A DNA stretch of 11,218 nucleotides from Massilia sp. (GCA_028291845.1 JAQGNM010000532.1:1-11218); one strand, 5' to 3'; shown: positions 1 through 6,782, numbered from the stretch's first letter. The notes: generated by a model from the sequence alone, not told the origin. A program made the numbers and translations.

Positions 1-134
1 AGCTGAGTTTCCAGGTAGAGGCGATCAACCTCACCAACGAAACCTCGCGCGTGCATGGCCGCAACAAGACCGAAGTGCTGTACGCAACCCAGGCCGGGCC
101 GCGTTACATGGTGGGGGCGCGCTACAAGTTCTGA
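1..134 (+). CDS. TonB-dependent outer-membrane receptor, C-terminal end (partial)
   Basis: The first complete codon is at 3 and the reading frame runs to TGA at 132-134, giving the last 43 residues of a protein whose start lies left of the window. The peptide contains VEAINLTNE, then a GPRYMVGARYKF ending. An 'iNLtnE' strand followed by a final 'G.ry..Ga.ykF' strand ending in Phe is the usual last two beta-strands of TonB-dependent receptors, and the terminal Phe fits the BAM recognition signal of outer-membrane barrels. The family moves siderophores, vitamins, oligosaccharides or other ligands across the outer membrane using TonB energy; the ligand cannot be told from this fragment. It stands just upstream of a halogenase/SapC/cupin operon, a pairing seen with this receptor class elsewhere. 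Family assignment rests only on the C-terminus. Confidence 0.72.
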   Translation, partial: LSFQVEAINLTNETSRVHGRNKTEVLYATQAGPRYMVGARYKF

Positions 135-154
135 TCGAAGCGGATGGTATCGCC

Positions 155-182
155 ACGGCCGCGGTTTTAACGCGGCCGTTTT
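155..182 (+). terminator. Rho-independent terminator after the receptor gene
   Basis: A perfect 9-bp stem, ACGGCCGCG (155-163) with CGCGGCCGT (171-179), encloses a 7-base AT-rich loop and runs into TTTT (179-182). It starts 20 bp after the receptor stop codon. It should end most receptor transcripts, so the halogenase operon downstream either has its own promoter or depends on read-through. Confidence 0.75.
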
Positions 183-192
183 CGGTTAGACT

Positions 193-220
193 TTGAACAG
201 CTGGCGCCGGTTCTTATTCA
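193..220 (+). promoter_or_regulatory. Weak candidate promoter for the halogenase operon
   Basis: TTGAAC (193-198) and TATTCA (215-220) are 16 bp apart, in the only space between the receptor terminator and the halogenase start. The -35 matches 4 of 6 consensus bases and the -10 only 3 of 6, so this is suggested mostly by position. No operator is obvious. Confidence 0.22.
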
Positions 221-233
221 CTTGTTCGCCCCC

Positions 234-1772
234 ATGGATTCTTCACTCATACAACAGATCGTGGTCGTCGGCGGCGGTTCGGCCGGCTGGCTGACTGCGG
301 GACTGATCGCCGCCGACCATGGCGGGCGGGTCCAGGTCACCCTGATCGAATCGCCCGACGTCGCGCCGAACGGCGTCGGCGAAGGCACCTGGCCGTCGAT
401 GCGCTATACCCTGCGCCGCATCGGCGTACTGGAAAGCGATTTTTTGCGCGCCGCCGATGCCTCGTTCAAGCAGGGCTCGCGCTTCGACGGCTGGGTCAGC
501 GGCAGCCCCGGCGACCATTACTATCATCCCTTCGTGCTGCCGCAGGGTTTTGGCGAAACCGACCTGGTGGCGCACTGGCAAGGCGGTCACCGGGACGTGC
601 CGTTCGCCGACCTGGTCAGCTTCCAGCCACACCTGTGCGCGGCCGGACGCGCGCCCAAGCAAGCCGCCACCCCGCAATTTGCCGCCGTTGCCAACTACGG
701 CTATCACCTCGACGCCGGCAAGTTCGGCGCATTTTTAAAAGCGCACTGCCTGGAAAAGCTGGGCGTGCGCTACCTGTCCGACCATGTGGTCGGCGTCAAT
801 AGCCTCGATAACGGCGACATCGCCTCGCTGCAAACGGCGGCCCACGGCCCGCTCGCGGGGCAGCTGTTCGTCGACTGCACCGGCATGCAGTCGATGCTGC
901 TGGGCGCTCACTACGGCGTGCCCCTGCTTTCGCAAAAACACGTGCTGTTCAACGACAGCGCCCTGGCCGTGCAAGTGCCCTACCCCCAACCGGACAGCCC
1001 GATCGCCTCGACCACGGCCGCCACGGCGCAGCACGCGGGATGGATCTGGGACATCGGCCTGCCGACCCGGCGCGGCATCGGTCACGTGTATTCGAGCGCC
1101 CACTGCAGCGACGACCAGGCCGAAAATGCGCTGCGCGCCTACATCCTCGCCTCCAGCGGCCAGGACGACATCGCCACGCCGCGCAAAATCGGTTTTTCCC
1201 CCGGCTACCGCGCGCGCTTCTGGCACCGCAACTGCGTCGCCGTGGGACTGTCGAGCGGCTTCATCGAGCCGCTCGAAGCGTCCGCGCTGGCGCTGGTTGA
1301 AATGGCGGCGGCCGCCATCAGCGACGCTTTGCCATTCGAGCGCGCCGGCATGGACATCGTCGCGCGCCGTTTCAATGCCGATTTCACCTATCGCTGGGAG
1401 CGCGTCATCGAGTTCCTCAAGCTGCACTACGTATTGAGCCGGCGCGCGGACAGCGATTTCTGGATCGGCCATCGCCAGGCGGAGTCGATTCCCGAGCGCT
1501 TGCGCGAACTGCTGCAATTGTGGCGCCACCGCGCACCCGCGCGCAGCGATTTTGGCAGCACCAGCGAGGTGTTCCCCGCCGCCAGCTACCAGTACATCTT
1601 GTATGGCATGGGTTTTGAAGGCAGCGCCAGCGCGCGCGGGCGCGACCATGCCGGGCTGGCCGATGAATACTTTCGCGAAGCAGCCCAGCTGGCGGCGCGC
1701 ATGCTGCCGGCCCTTCCCGACAACCGCAGCCTGCTGGCGCACATCGCCCGCCACGGCCTGCCCTCCATCTGA
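234..1772 (+). CDS. Divergent flavin-dependent tryptophan halogenase family protein (first copy)
   Basis: 512 residues from ATG 234. A TTG four codons earlier (222) is possible, but ATG gives the usual short lead into the FAD fold; neither start has a clear Shine-Dalgarno. The family uses FADH2 and O2 to make hypochlorous or hypobromous acid, which a lysine relays to an aromatic substrate such as an indole. Visible are the Rossmann motif GGGSAGW (residues 13-19), the putative catalytic lysine K79 in SFKQGSRF, GYHLDAGKF (156-164), VDCTG (213-217) and the EPLEAS loop (345-350). Two motifs deviate. The WxWxIP signature reads W-I-W-D-I-G-L-P (270-277), with Gly where Pro is expected. The Glu-Ser-Thr of the active site reads E348-A349-S350. 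Family membership is secure; halogenating activity is not. It is the first gene after the receptor and is followed 19 bp later by the SapC gene. No flavin reductase is encoded nearby, so FADH2 must come from elsewhere. Confidence 0.93.
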   Translation: MDSSLIQQIVVVGGGSAGWLTAGLIAADHGGRVQVTLIESPDVAPNGVGEGTWPSMRYTLRRIGVLESDFLRAADASFKQGSRFDGWVSGSPGDHYYHPFVLPQGFGETDLVAHWQGGHRDVPFADLVSFQPHLCAAGRAPKQAATPQFAAVANYGYHLDAGKFGAFLKAHCLEKLGVRYLSDHVVGVNSLDNGDIASLQTAAHGPLAGQLFVDCTGMQSMLLGAHYGVPLLSQKHVLFNDSALAVQVPYPQPDSPIASTTAATAQHAGWIWDIGLPTRRGIGHVYSSAHCSDDQAENALRAYILASSGQDDIATPRKIGFSPGYRARFWHRNCVAVGLSSGFIEPLEASALALVEMAAAAISDALPFERAGMDIVARRFNADFTYRWERVIEFLKLHYVLSRRADSDFWIGHRQAESIPERLRELLQLWRHRAPARSDFGSTSEVFPAASYQYILYGMGFEGSASARGRDHAGLADEYFREAAQLAARMLPALPDNRSLLAHIARHGLPSI

Positions 1773-1791
1773 TTGATAACGAAAGCACCGC

Positions 1792-2502
1792 ATGGCCCAC
1801 CCCGTCCTGCTCAACAACGTCGACCACAAGCACCTGCGCATCCAAACCGTCTATCATCCCGACTTCGGAGACCAGCAGATGTTCGCCCCCACCTTCCCCG
1901 CCGAGTTCCGCGAACTGCAGGCGCACTACCCGATCGTATTTCGCAAGACCGACGACGGCACCCGCTTCGAGCCGGTGGCCCTGTTCGGCTTTCAGGAAGG
2001 CGAAAACCTGTTCCTCGATGCCGCCGGCTGGGACTGCACCACGGTGCCGCTGGCGGTGGCGCGCCAGCCCTTCCTGATCGGCGTCGACGGCGACGAGCTG
2101 ATGGTGCACGTCGATACCGACAGCCCGCGCTGCTCGTTTGACGACGGCGAGCCGGTATTCCTGCCGCATGGCGGCACCACCGATTTCCTGGAAAACGTCA
2201 ACTCGACCCTGCTGGCCTTGCACCAGGGCCTGCAAGCGACGCCGCTGTTCATGTCGGCGCTGCTGTCGCTGGAACTGCTCGAATCGTTCGTGCTCGACGT
2301 CGAATTGAACGACGGCACCCAGGGCCGGCTGGCCGGCTTTTATGCGATCCACGAAGAGAGACTGGCCCGGCTCGACGCCAGTACGCTGGGTGAACTGCAC
2401 CGCGCCGGCTACCTGCAGGCGATCTTCATGGCGCTCGCCTCGCTGTCGAATTTTCGCGCCCTGAGCGAACGCAAGAACCGCCTGCATGCCGCACGCCGCT
2501 GA
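1792..2502 (+). CDS. SapC family protein
   Basis: 236 residues from ATG 1792, with only a weak purine-rich GAAAG upstream. The opening (LLNNVDHKHLRIQ, then FAPTFPAEFRELQAHYPIVF at about residues 31-50) and the following LFGFQEGENLFL segment are characteristic of the SapC family (Pfam SapC). The family name comes from a Campylobacter S-layer locus; I know of no established biochemical role for the proteobacterial members. I see no signal peptide and no membrane segment, so it is probably cytoplasmic. It lies 19 bp after the first halogenase and overlaps the cupin gene by 17 bp if that gene starts at 2486, which points to translational coupling. Members commonly sit beside TonB-dependent receptors, cupin_8 proteins and tryptophan halogenases, as here. 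I infer a shared function with those partners but cannot assign a reaction. Confidence 0.9.
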   Translation: MAHPVLLNNVDHKHLRIQTVYHPDFGDQQMFAPTFPAEFRELQAHYPIVFRKTDDGTRFEPVALFGFQEGENLFLDAAGWDCTTVPLAVARQPFLIGVDGDELMVHVDTDSPRCSFDDGEPVFLPHGGTTDFLENVNSTLLALHQGLQATPLFMSALLSLELLESFVLDVELNDGTQGRLAGFYAIHEERLARLDASTLGELHRAGYLQAIFMALASLSNFRALSERKNRLHAARR

Positions 2503-3484
2503 ACCGATGCGCGAGATCGAGGCCTCGTCTCTCGATGAAGCCGTGCTGGCCTCGACCGAACCCGTGGTGCTGCGCGGCCTGGTGCGCGACTGGCCGATGG
2601 TCGCCGCCGCATTGGAGGGGACGGCCGACGCCTACCTGCGCGGCTTTTACCACGACGCCACCGTCACCGCCATGCTGGGCGCGCCCGCCATCGACGGCCG
2701 CTTCTTCTACAACCAGGACCTGTCCGGGTTTAATTTCGCCCAGGCGCGGGTGCGGCTCGATACCGTGCTCGATGAATTGATCAAGCACGCCGCCAGTGCC
2801 CCGGCGCCGGCCATCTACGTCGGCTCGACCAGCGTCGATACCTGCCTGCCCGGTTTCAGGGAGCACAACGACATCGACCTGCACGGGCGCGATGCGCTGG
2901 CCAGCATCTGGATCGGCAACCGCACCCGTATCGCCGCCCATTACGATGTGCCGGACAATATCGCCTGCGTGGCGGCCGGGCGCCGCAGGTTCACGCTGTT
3001 CCCGCCCGACCAGCTGAACAATCTGTACATCGGCCCGCTCGACTTCACCCCGGCGGGGCAGGCCATCAGCCTGGTCGATTTCAAGCACCCCGATCTGGCG
3101 CGCTTTCCCCGTTTCGACCAGGCGCTGGCCAATGCGCAGATCGCCGAACTGGGCCCCGGCGACGCCATTTTCATCCCCAGCATGTGGTGGCACCACATCG
3201 AAGCGCTCGATCCCTTCAATGTGCTGGTCAATTACTGGTGGCGGAACGTGCCCGATTATGTCGACACCCCCACCAATGCCCTGCTGCTGGCAGTGATGAC
3301 GATGCGCGGCCTGCCTTTTGAACAGCGGGCAGCCTGGCAGGAGCAGTTCCGCCACTACGTGTTCGAAGCGGACGACGCTACCGCCGCCCATATTCCGGCG
3401 CCGGCGCGCGGCATCCTGGGGCCGCTCGACGACAACGCCACCCGCGTGCTGCGCGCGCAGCTGCTGAAGAAACTCAACCGATAA
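2486..3484 (+). CDS. Cupin-like (cupin_8/JmjC) putative 2-oxoglutarate Fe(II) oxygenase, FIH-like
   Basis: 332 residues from ATG 2486, which overlaps the SapC gene by 17 bp. An in-frame ATG at 2507 (residue 8) would begin 4 bp after the SapC stop and is equally plausible; neither has a good Shine-Dalgarno. The core lines up well with FIH: HYD (152-154) supplies the first His and Asp iron ligands, LFPPDQ (171-176) follows, VDFKHPDLARFPRF (197-210) matches the FIH segment, and WWHHIEAL (234-241) with VNYWW (248-252) supplies the second His ligand (H236 by alignment from memory). The iron triad is therefore complete. The 2-oxoglutarate-anchoring Lys of FIH (K214) is Arg here (R167, in GRRRF), and FIH T196 corresponds to I149. 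Such enzymes hydroxylate protein side chains or small molecules. Position between SapC and the second halogenase suggests it acts on the same substrate, which is inference. Confidence 0.9.
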   Translation: MPHAAEPMREIEASSLDEAVLASTEPVVLRGLVRDWPMVAAALEGTADAYLRGFYHDATVTAMLGAPAIDGRFFYNQDLSGFNFAQARVRLDTVLDELIKHAASAPAPAIYVGSTSVDTCLPGFREHNDIDLHGRDALASIWIGNRTRIAAHYDVPDNIACVAAGRRRFTLFPPDQLNNLYIGPLDFTPAGQAISLVDFKHPDLARFPRFDQALANAQIAELGPGDAIFIPSMWWHHIEALDPFNVLVNYWWRNVPDYVDTPTNALLLAVMTMRGLPFEQRAAWQEQFRHYVFEADDATAAHIPAPARGILGPLDDNATRVLRAQLLKKLNR

Positions 3485-3507
3485 AAACAACTGAACGGAG
3501 ACGCATC

Positions 3508-5013
3508 ATGCGAACAAGCGCCTTGCCAGGCAAACCGGTGCGCCGGGTGGTCATCGCCGGCGGCGGCACCGCCGGCTGGATGGCCGCCGCCGGCATTTCC
3601 AAGGTGCTCGGTGCCCGCCTGGACATCAAGCTGATCGAGTCCGACGACATCGGCACCGTCGGCGTGGGCGAAGCGACCATTCCCACCCTGCTCAATTTTC
3701 ACAACCTGCTGGAGATCGACGAGCGCGAATTCATGGCCGCCACCCAGGCCACTTTTAAACTGGGCATCCAGTTCGAGAACTGGCGCGACGTGGGCGAAGA
3801 CTACATCCACTCCTTCGGCATGACCGGCATCGACCACTGGACCGCCGGCTTCCAGCACTTCTGGCACAAGGGCCGCGAGCGCCAACTGGCGGGCGACTAC
3901 GGCGACTACTGCCTGGAATTGAAGGCGGCGCAGGCGAACAGGTTCGCTCACCTGCCAAAAAATGGCATGAACTATGCCTACCACCTGGACGCCTCGCGCT
4001 ACGCCAAATTTCTGCGCAAGTTCGCCGAAGGCTACGGCGTCGAGCGCATCGAAGCGAAGATCGCCAGGGTCAATCTGGACGAGAACAGCGGCGCCATCGC
4101 CAGCTTGCAGCTCGATTCCGGCAGCGTCATCGAAGGCGATCTGTTCATCGACTGCACCGGGTTTCGGGCCATGCTGATCGGCCAGGCCATGGGCCAGCCC
4201 TACCAGGACTGGTCGCACTGGCTGTTCGCCGACAGCGCCATCGCGGTGCAGACCGAGTCGGTCAAACCGGCCGTGCCCTACACCCGCTCGATCGCCCGCG
4301 ACGCCGGCTGGCAGTGGCAGATTCCGCTGCAGCACCGGGTCGGCAACGGCATCGTGTTCGCCAGCCGCTACGTCGACGACGACGCCTCCAGGGCCAGCCT
4401 GCTGGCCAATATCGACGGCGCCGTGCTCACCGAGCCGCGCGTGATCAAGTTCAAGCCGGGCCAGCGCGCCAACACCTGGGCCGGCAACTGCGTGGCGCTG
4501 GGACTGGCCAGCGGCTTTCTCGAGCCGATCGAGTCGACCAGCATCCACCTGATCCAGCGCGGCATCGTGCGCCTGATGCAGATGTTCCCGACCGACGGCA
4601 TTTTTCAGACCGACATCGAAGAGTACAACCGCCAGACGGCGTCCGAGATCGAACATATCCGCGACTTCATCATCCTGCACTACCACGTCACCAATCGCCG
4701 CGACAGCCAGTTCTGGCGCGATTGCGCCGGCCTCGAGGTGCCCGCCTCGCTGCGCCACCGCATCGATTTGTTCAGCGACAGCGGCCGGGTGTTCCGGGTG
4801 CCGAACGAGCTGTTCGCTGAAAATTCGTGGATCCAGGTGATGCTGGGCCAGGGCATCCACCCACGCCAGCACCATCAAAGCGCCGACCTGATGGGCGACG
4901 CCGAACTGCGCGGTTTTCTCGACAATATCAGCGGCACCGTCAAGCGCACCGTGGCGCAGCTGCCCAGCCACCAGGATTACGTGGTGCGCTATTGCGGCGC
5001 GCCGCGGCCTTGA
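3508..5013 (+). CDS. Flavin-dependent tryptophan halogenase (second, canonical copy)
   Basis: 501 residues from ATG 3508, with GGAG (3497-3500) 7 bp upstream and 23 bp after the cupin stop. All hallmark motifs of the PrnA/RebH family are present: GGGTAGW (18-24), VGVGEATIPT (51-60), catalytic lysine K84 in TFKLGIQFENW, YHLDASRYAKFLR (158-170), FIDCTG (213-218), the WxWxIP signature W268-Q-W-Q-I-P273, and the chloride-site loop EPIEST with E342-S343-T344 (PrnA E346-S347 by comparison). It should therefore be catalytically competent. It would use FADH2 from a separate reductase to chlorinate or brominate an aromatic, probably indolic, substrate. Related receptor-linked halogenases from Xanthomonas are reported to act on free indoles and to prefer bromide; whether that holds here is unknown. 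It is the last gene of the operon. Despite the family name, tryptophan need not be the true substrate. Confidence 0.95.
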   Translation: MRTSALPGKPVRRVVIAGGGTAGWMAAAGISKVLGARLDIKLIESDDIGTVGVGEATIPTLLNFHNLLEIDEREFMAATQATFKLGIQFENWRDVGEDYIHSFGMTGIDHWTAGFQHFWHKGRERQLAGDYGDYCLELKAAQANRFAHLPKNGMNYAYHLDASRYAKFLRKFAEGYGVERIEAKIARVNLDENSGAIASLQLDSGSVIEGDLFIDCTGFRAMLIGQAMGQPYQDWSHWLFADSAIAVQTESVKPAVPYTRSIARDAGWQWQIPLQHRVGNGIVFASRYVDDDASRASLLANIDGAVLTEPRVIKFKPGQRANTWAGNCVALGLASGFLEPIESTSIHLIQRGIVRLMQMFPTDGIFQTDIEEYNRQTASEIEHIRDFIILHYHVTNRRDSQFWRDCAGLEVPASLRHRIDLFSDSGRVFRVPNELFAENSWIQVMLGQGIHPRQHHQSADLMGDAELRGFLDNISGTVKRTVAQLPSHQDYVVRYCGAPRP

Positions 5014-5034
5014 GCGAGGCTCGCCTGCACGTCC

Positions 5035-5517
5035 TCAGGGAGCCGCTTTACGCCCATGCAGCTCCTGGCGCGAGCGCTTCCTCTGTTCGGCCTTGACGAA
5101 GCGCGCCTTTTGCTCCTCGCTCTCCGGTTCGAGCGGCGGCACCCGCTGGGGCTTGCGGTCCTCGTCGACCGCCACCATGGTGAAATAGCAGCTGTTCGCA
5201 TGGCGCTCGGTACGCTGCTGGATGTTCTCGGCCACCACGCGGATGCCCACCTCCATCGAACTGGTGCCGGTGTAGTTGACCGAGGCGAGGAAGGTCACCA
5301 GCTCGCCGACGTGGATCGGCTGCAGGAACATGACCTCGTCGACCGACAGGGTGACGACGTAGCTGCCCGAATAGCGGCTGGCGCAGGCGTAGGCCACGCT
5401 GTCGAGAAACTTGAGGATGGTGCCGCCGTGGACGTTACCTGAAAAATTGGCCATGTCGGGGGTCATCAGGACCGTCATGGTCAGCTCGTGATTTGGCTGA
5501 CTTTTCTGTTCTGCCAT
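5035..5517 (-). CDS. Acyl-CoA thioesterase, hot-dog fold (YciA/ACOT type)
   Basis: 160 residues from the ATG complementary to 5515-5517, chosen because AGG (complement of 5526-5528) lies 8 bases upstream and the protein then begins MAEQ. An ATG at 5559 would add 14 residues but has no ribosome site. The enzyme hydrolyses acyl-CoA thioesters to free acid and CoA in the cytoplasm. Visible are the FSGNVHGGTILKFLD segment (25-39), which holds the family's N28, H30-G31-G32 and catalytic Asp D39, then VVTLSVDEVMFLQPIHVGE (54-72), which matches the second hot-dog strand region, and GTSSMEVGIRVVAEN (84-98). The tail from about residue 130 is rich in Lys, Arg and Glu and looks flexible. It converges on the halogenase gene with only 21 bp between stop codons. 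It lies downstream of the isochorismatase-fold gene on the same strand, 127 bp apart, so cotranscription is possible but not shown. Confidence 0.92.
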   Translation of the reverse strand: MAEQKSQPNHELTMTVLMTPDMANFSGNVHGGTILKFLDSVAYACASRYSGSYVVTLSVDEVMFLQPIHVGELVTFLASVNYTGTSSMEVGIRVVAENIQQRTERHANSCYFTMVAVDEDRKPQRVPPLEPESEEQKARFVKAEQRKRSRQELHGRKAAP

Positions 5518-5644
5518 TGTATGTACCTGGTTTCGACGAAATGAATAAGATGCGTTCATGGTAGCCGATTACGGCCGCATCCGTGCCGAACCAGGGCGGT
5601 CGGCCCGGGTGCAACCTCGACAAGGGAGGTCCCTGTTGGTATCC

Positions 5645-6196
5645 TCACTCCTGCAGTAGTTGGGCGGTATTCATGATGGTGGCGTATTCGCCATCGAGAT
5701 TGGCCAGCGACATCAGGTGCACCTCGTCGGCGCTGCGCATGGCGCCGCCGTAATCGCGCTGCGCGAAGGCGAAGGTGGCGTCGGCCAGCACCGTCGTCGT
5801 AAAACCCAGGTTGCCGGCGCTGCGCGCGGTCGACTCCACCGAATTATTGGTGCTCACCCCAACGATCACCAGCTGGCGGATGGCGCGCGCATGCAGCCAG
5901 CGTTCCAGGCCGCTGTTGATGAAGGCGTCGGGCACGTTTTTCTCGACCACGTGTTCGCCCGGCGCCGGTTCGAAGCGCGTCTGAAAGCACGCGCCGGCCC
6001 GGCCCGGCGCGAACAGCGATCGATGCGAGCGGCTGATATGGCGGATGTGGACGATCGGCCGGCCGGCGCGGCGCCAGGCATCGGTCAGGACGGCGATATT
6101 GTCTTCCGCCTGCGGGTTATTGCGGGGCGGGAGGATGGGATCGGCCATCGCCTGCTGCATGTCGATGATGAGCAGGGCGGTGTTTGCTGGAGCCAT
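5645..6196 (-). CDS. Isochorismatase-fold (cysteine hydrolase family) protein with Ser at the nucleophile position
   Basis: 183 residues from the ATG complementary to 6194-6196. The open frame continues upstream to 7315, but that part is antisense to other genes and has no family character. The fold is clear from ALLIIDMQ (7-14, with D12), an EKNVPDAF segment (85-92, with K86), and VIVGVSTNNSVESTARSAGNLGF (110-132). The superfamily uses an Asp-Lys-Cys triad to hydrolyse amides such as nicotinamide, or vinyl ethers in true isochorismatases. Here D12 and K86 are present, but the Cys position is S119, encoded by TCG (complement of 5840-5842). I recall other family members with the same TNNSVE motif, so this is probably a subgroup trait, not a sequencing error. 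The substrate is unknown. No Shine-Dalgarno is visible. The gene is divergent from the DUF5329 gene, with 132 bp between their starts. Confidence 0.9.
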   Translation of the reverse strand: MAPANTALLIIDMQQAMADPILPPRNNPQAEDNIAVLTDAWRRAGRPIVHIRHISRSHRSLFAPGRAGACFQTRFEPAPGEHVVEKNVPDAFINSGLERWLHARAIRQLVIVGVSTNNSVESTARSAGNLGFTTTVLADATFAFAQRDYGGAMRSADEVHLMSLANLDGEYATIMNTAQLLQE

Positions 6197-6280
6197 GGCG
6201 GAATGATCTGGGGATGGATCGCGTATTGTAGGCCTTGTGCGCCGCTTCGTCAGCGGCCGCGGCGCGCAGGCACGCCGCAC

Positions 6281-6308
6281 CGTGAGTGTTCTACAATTGG
6301 CGCTCACG
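6281..6308. promoter_or_regulatory. Candidate promoter/operator upstream of the DUF5329 gene
   Basis: An inverted repeat, CGTGAG (6281-6286) with CTCACG (6303-6308), can be extended inward to 8 bp with one mismatch. It brackets TACAAT (6292-6297), a 5-of-6 match to the -10 consensus. No convincing -35 is visible at 17 bp. It lies in the 132-bp divergent region between the isochorismatase-fold gene and the DUF5329 gene. A repressor binding here would cover the -10 of the rightward gene. This is inferred from pattern only. Confidence 0.3.
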
Positions 6309-6328
6309 CCATTTCGCAGGACGCCGCC

Positions 6329-6703
6329 ATGAGCATTCGCTTTCTCTTCTCGACCATTGCCGCGCTGTGCATCGCGGTGCCGGCCCACGCCGCGGAAGCG
6401 CCCGTTCGCGTGCAGCAGGAAGTGACTTACCTGCTCGACGCCGTCGGGTCGTCGCAGTGCCAGTTCAACCGCAACGGCGCCTGGTACGAAGGCGAGCAGG
6501 CACGCGCCCACCTGCGAAAAAAATTCGACTACCTGGCGAAGAAAAATATGGTGGCGACAACCGAGAATTTCATCGAACGCGCCGCTACTTCGAGCAGCAC
6601 CAGCGGCAAGAACTACCAGATTCGCTGCCCTGGCGCCGCGCCGGTCGACAGCGCGGTGTGGCTGCAGGAGCGGCTGGCGAGCCTGCGCCGCCAGGGCCGT
6701 TGA
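6329..6703 (+). CDS. DUF5329 family small secreted protein
   Basis: 124 residues from ATG 6329, with AGGA (6318-6321) 7 bp upstream. The N-terminus MSIRFLFSTIAALCIAVPAHA is a typical Sec signal peptide with a likely cleavage after AHA at residue 21, leaving a mature domain of about 103 residues in the periplasm. The mature part has EVTYLLDAVGSSQCQF (31-46), a KKFDYLAKK basic stretch (64-72), FIERAATSSSTSGKNYQIRC (81-100) and a closing SAVWLQERLASLR helix (108-120). This order of motifs is that of the DUF5329 family, whose function is unknown. C44 and C100 are the only cysteines of the mature protein and could form a disulfide. The neighbours do not reveal its role; the exporter gene starts about 80 bp downstream on the same strand. 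Confidence 0.82.
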   Translation: MSIRFLFSTIAALCIAVPAHAAEAPVRVQQEVTYLLDAVGSSQCQFNRNGAWYEGEQARAHLRKKFDYLAKKNMVATTENFIERAATSSSTSGKNYQIRCPGAAPVDSAVWLQERLASLRRQGR

Positions 6704-6782
6704 CCGCCATGATCGATTGGCCCGGCACCGGCGCCGGCCGTTCGCGTCGCCGCGCGAACCGGTGTTCTGCTTGAATCCGCGG

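Noticed and set aside
3355..4971. Long open frame of 538 codons on the minus strand opposite the second halogenase
   Set aside because: It is wholly antisense to a gene with clear family motifs, is rich in Gly, Ala, Val, Asp and His as expected of the complement of GC-biased codons, and shows no domain. The same applies to the minus-strand frames at 735-1841, 1417-2487, 2426-3490 and 7726-8865.
5014..5024. GCGA-GGC-TCGC hairpin as a terminator for the halogenase operon
   Set aside because: The stem is only 4 bp, with no T tract on either strand.
5624..5642. Hairpin around GGGAGGTCCC downstream of the isochorismatase-fold gene as a terminator
   Set aside because: The palindrome is short, with almost no loop, and no T run follows it on the minus strand.
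6709..6774. Short open frame starting at ATG 6709 after the DUF5329 gene
   Set aside because: It has only about 21 codons, Arg-rich, with no ribosome site and no recognisable character.
6717..6782. Earlier TTG start for the EamA transporter
   Set aside because: It would add 22 mostly basic residues not seen in the family; ATG 6783 leads directly into the first membrane span.
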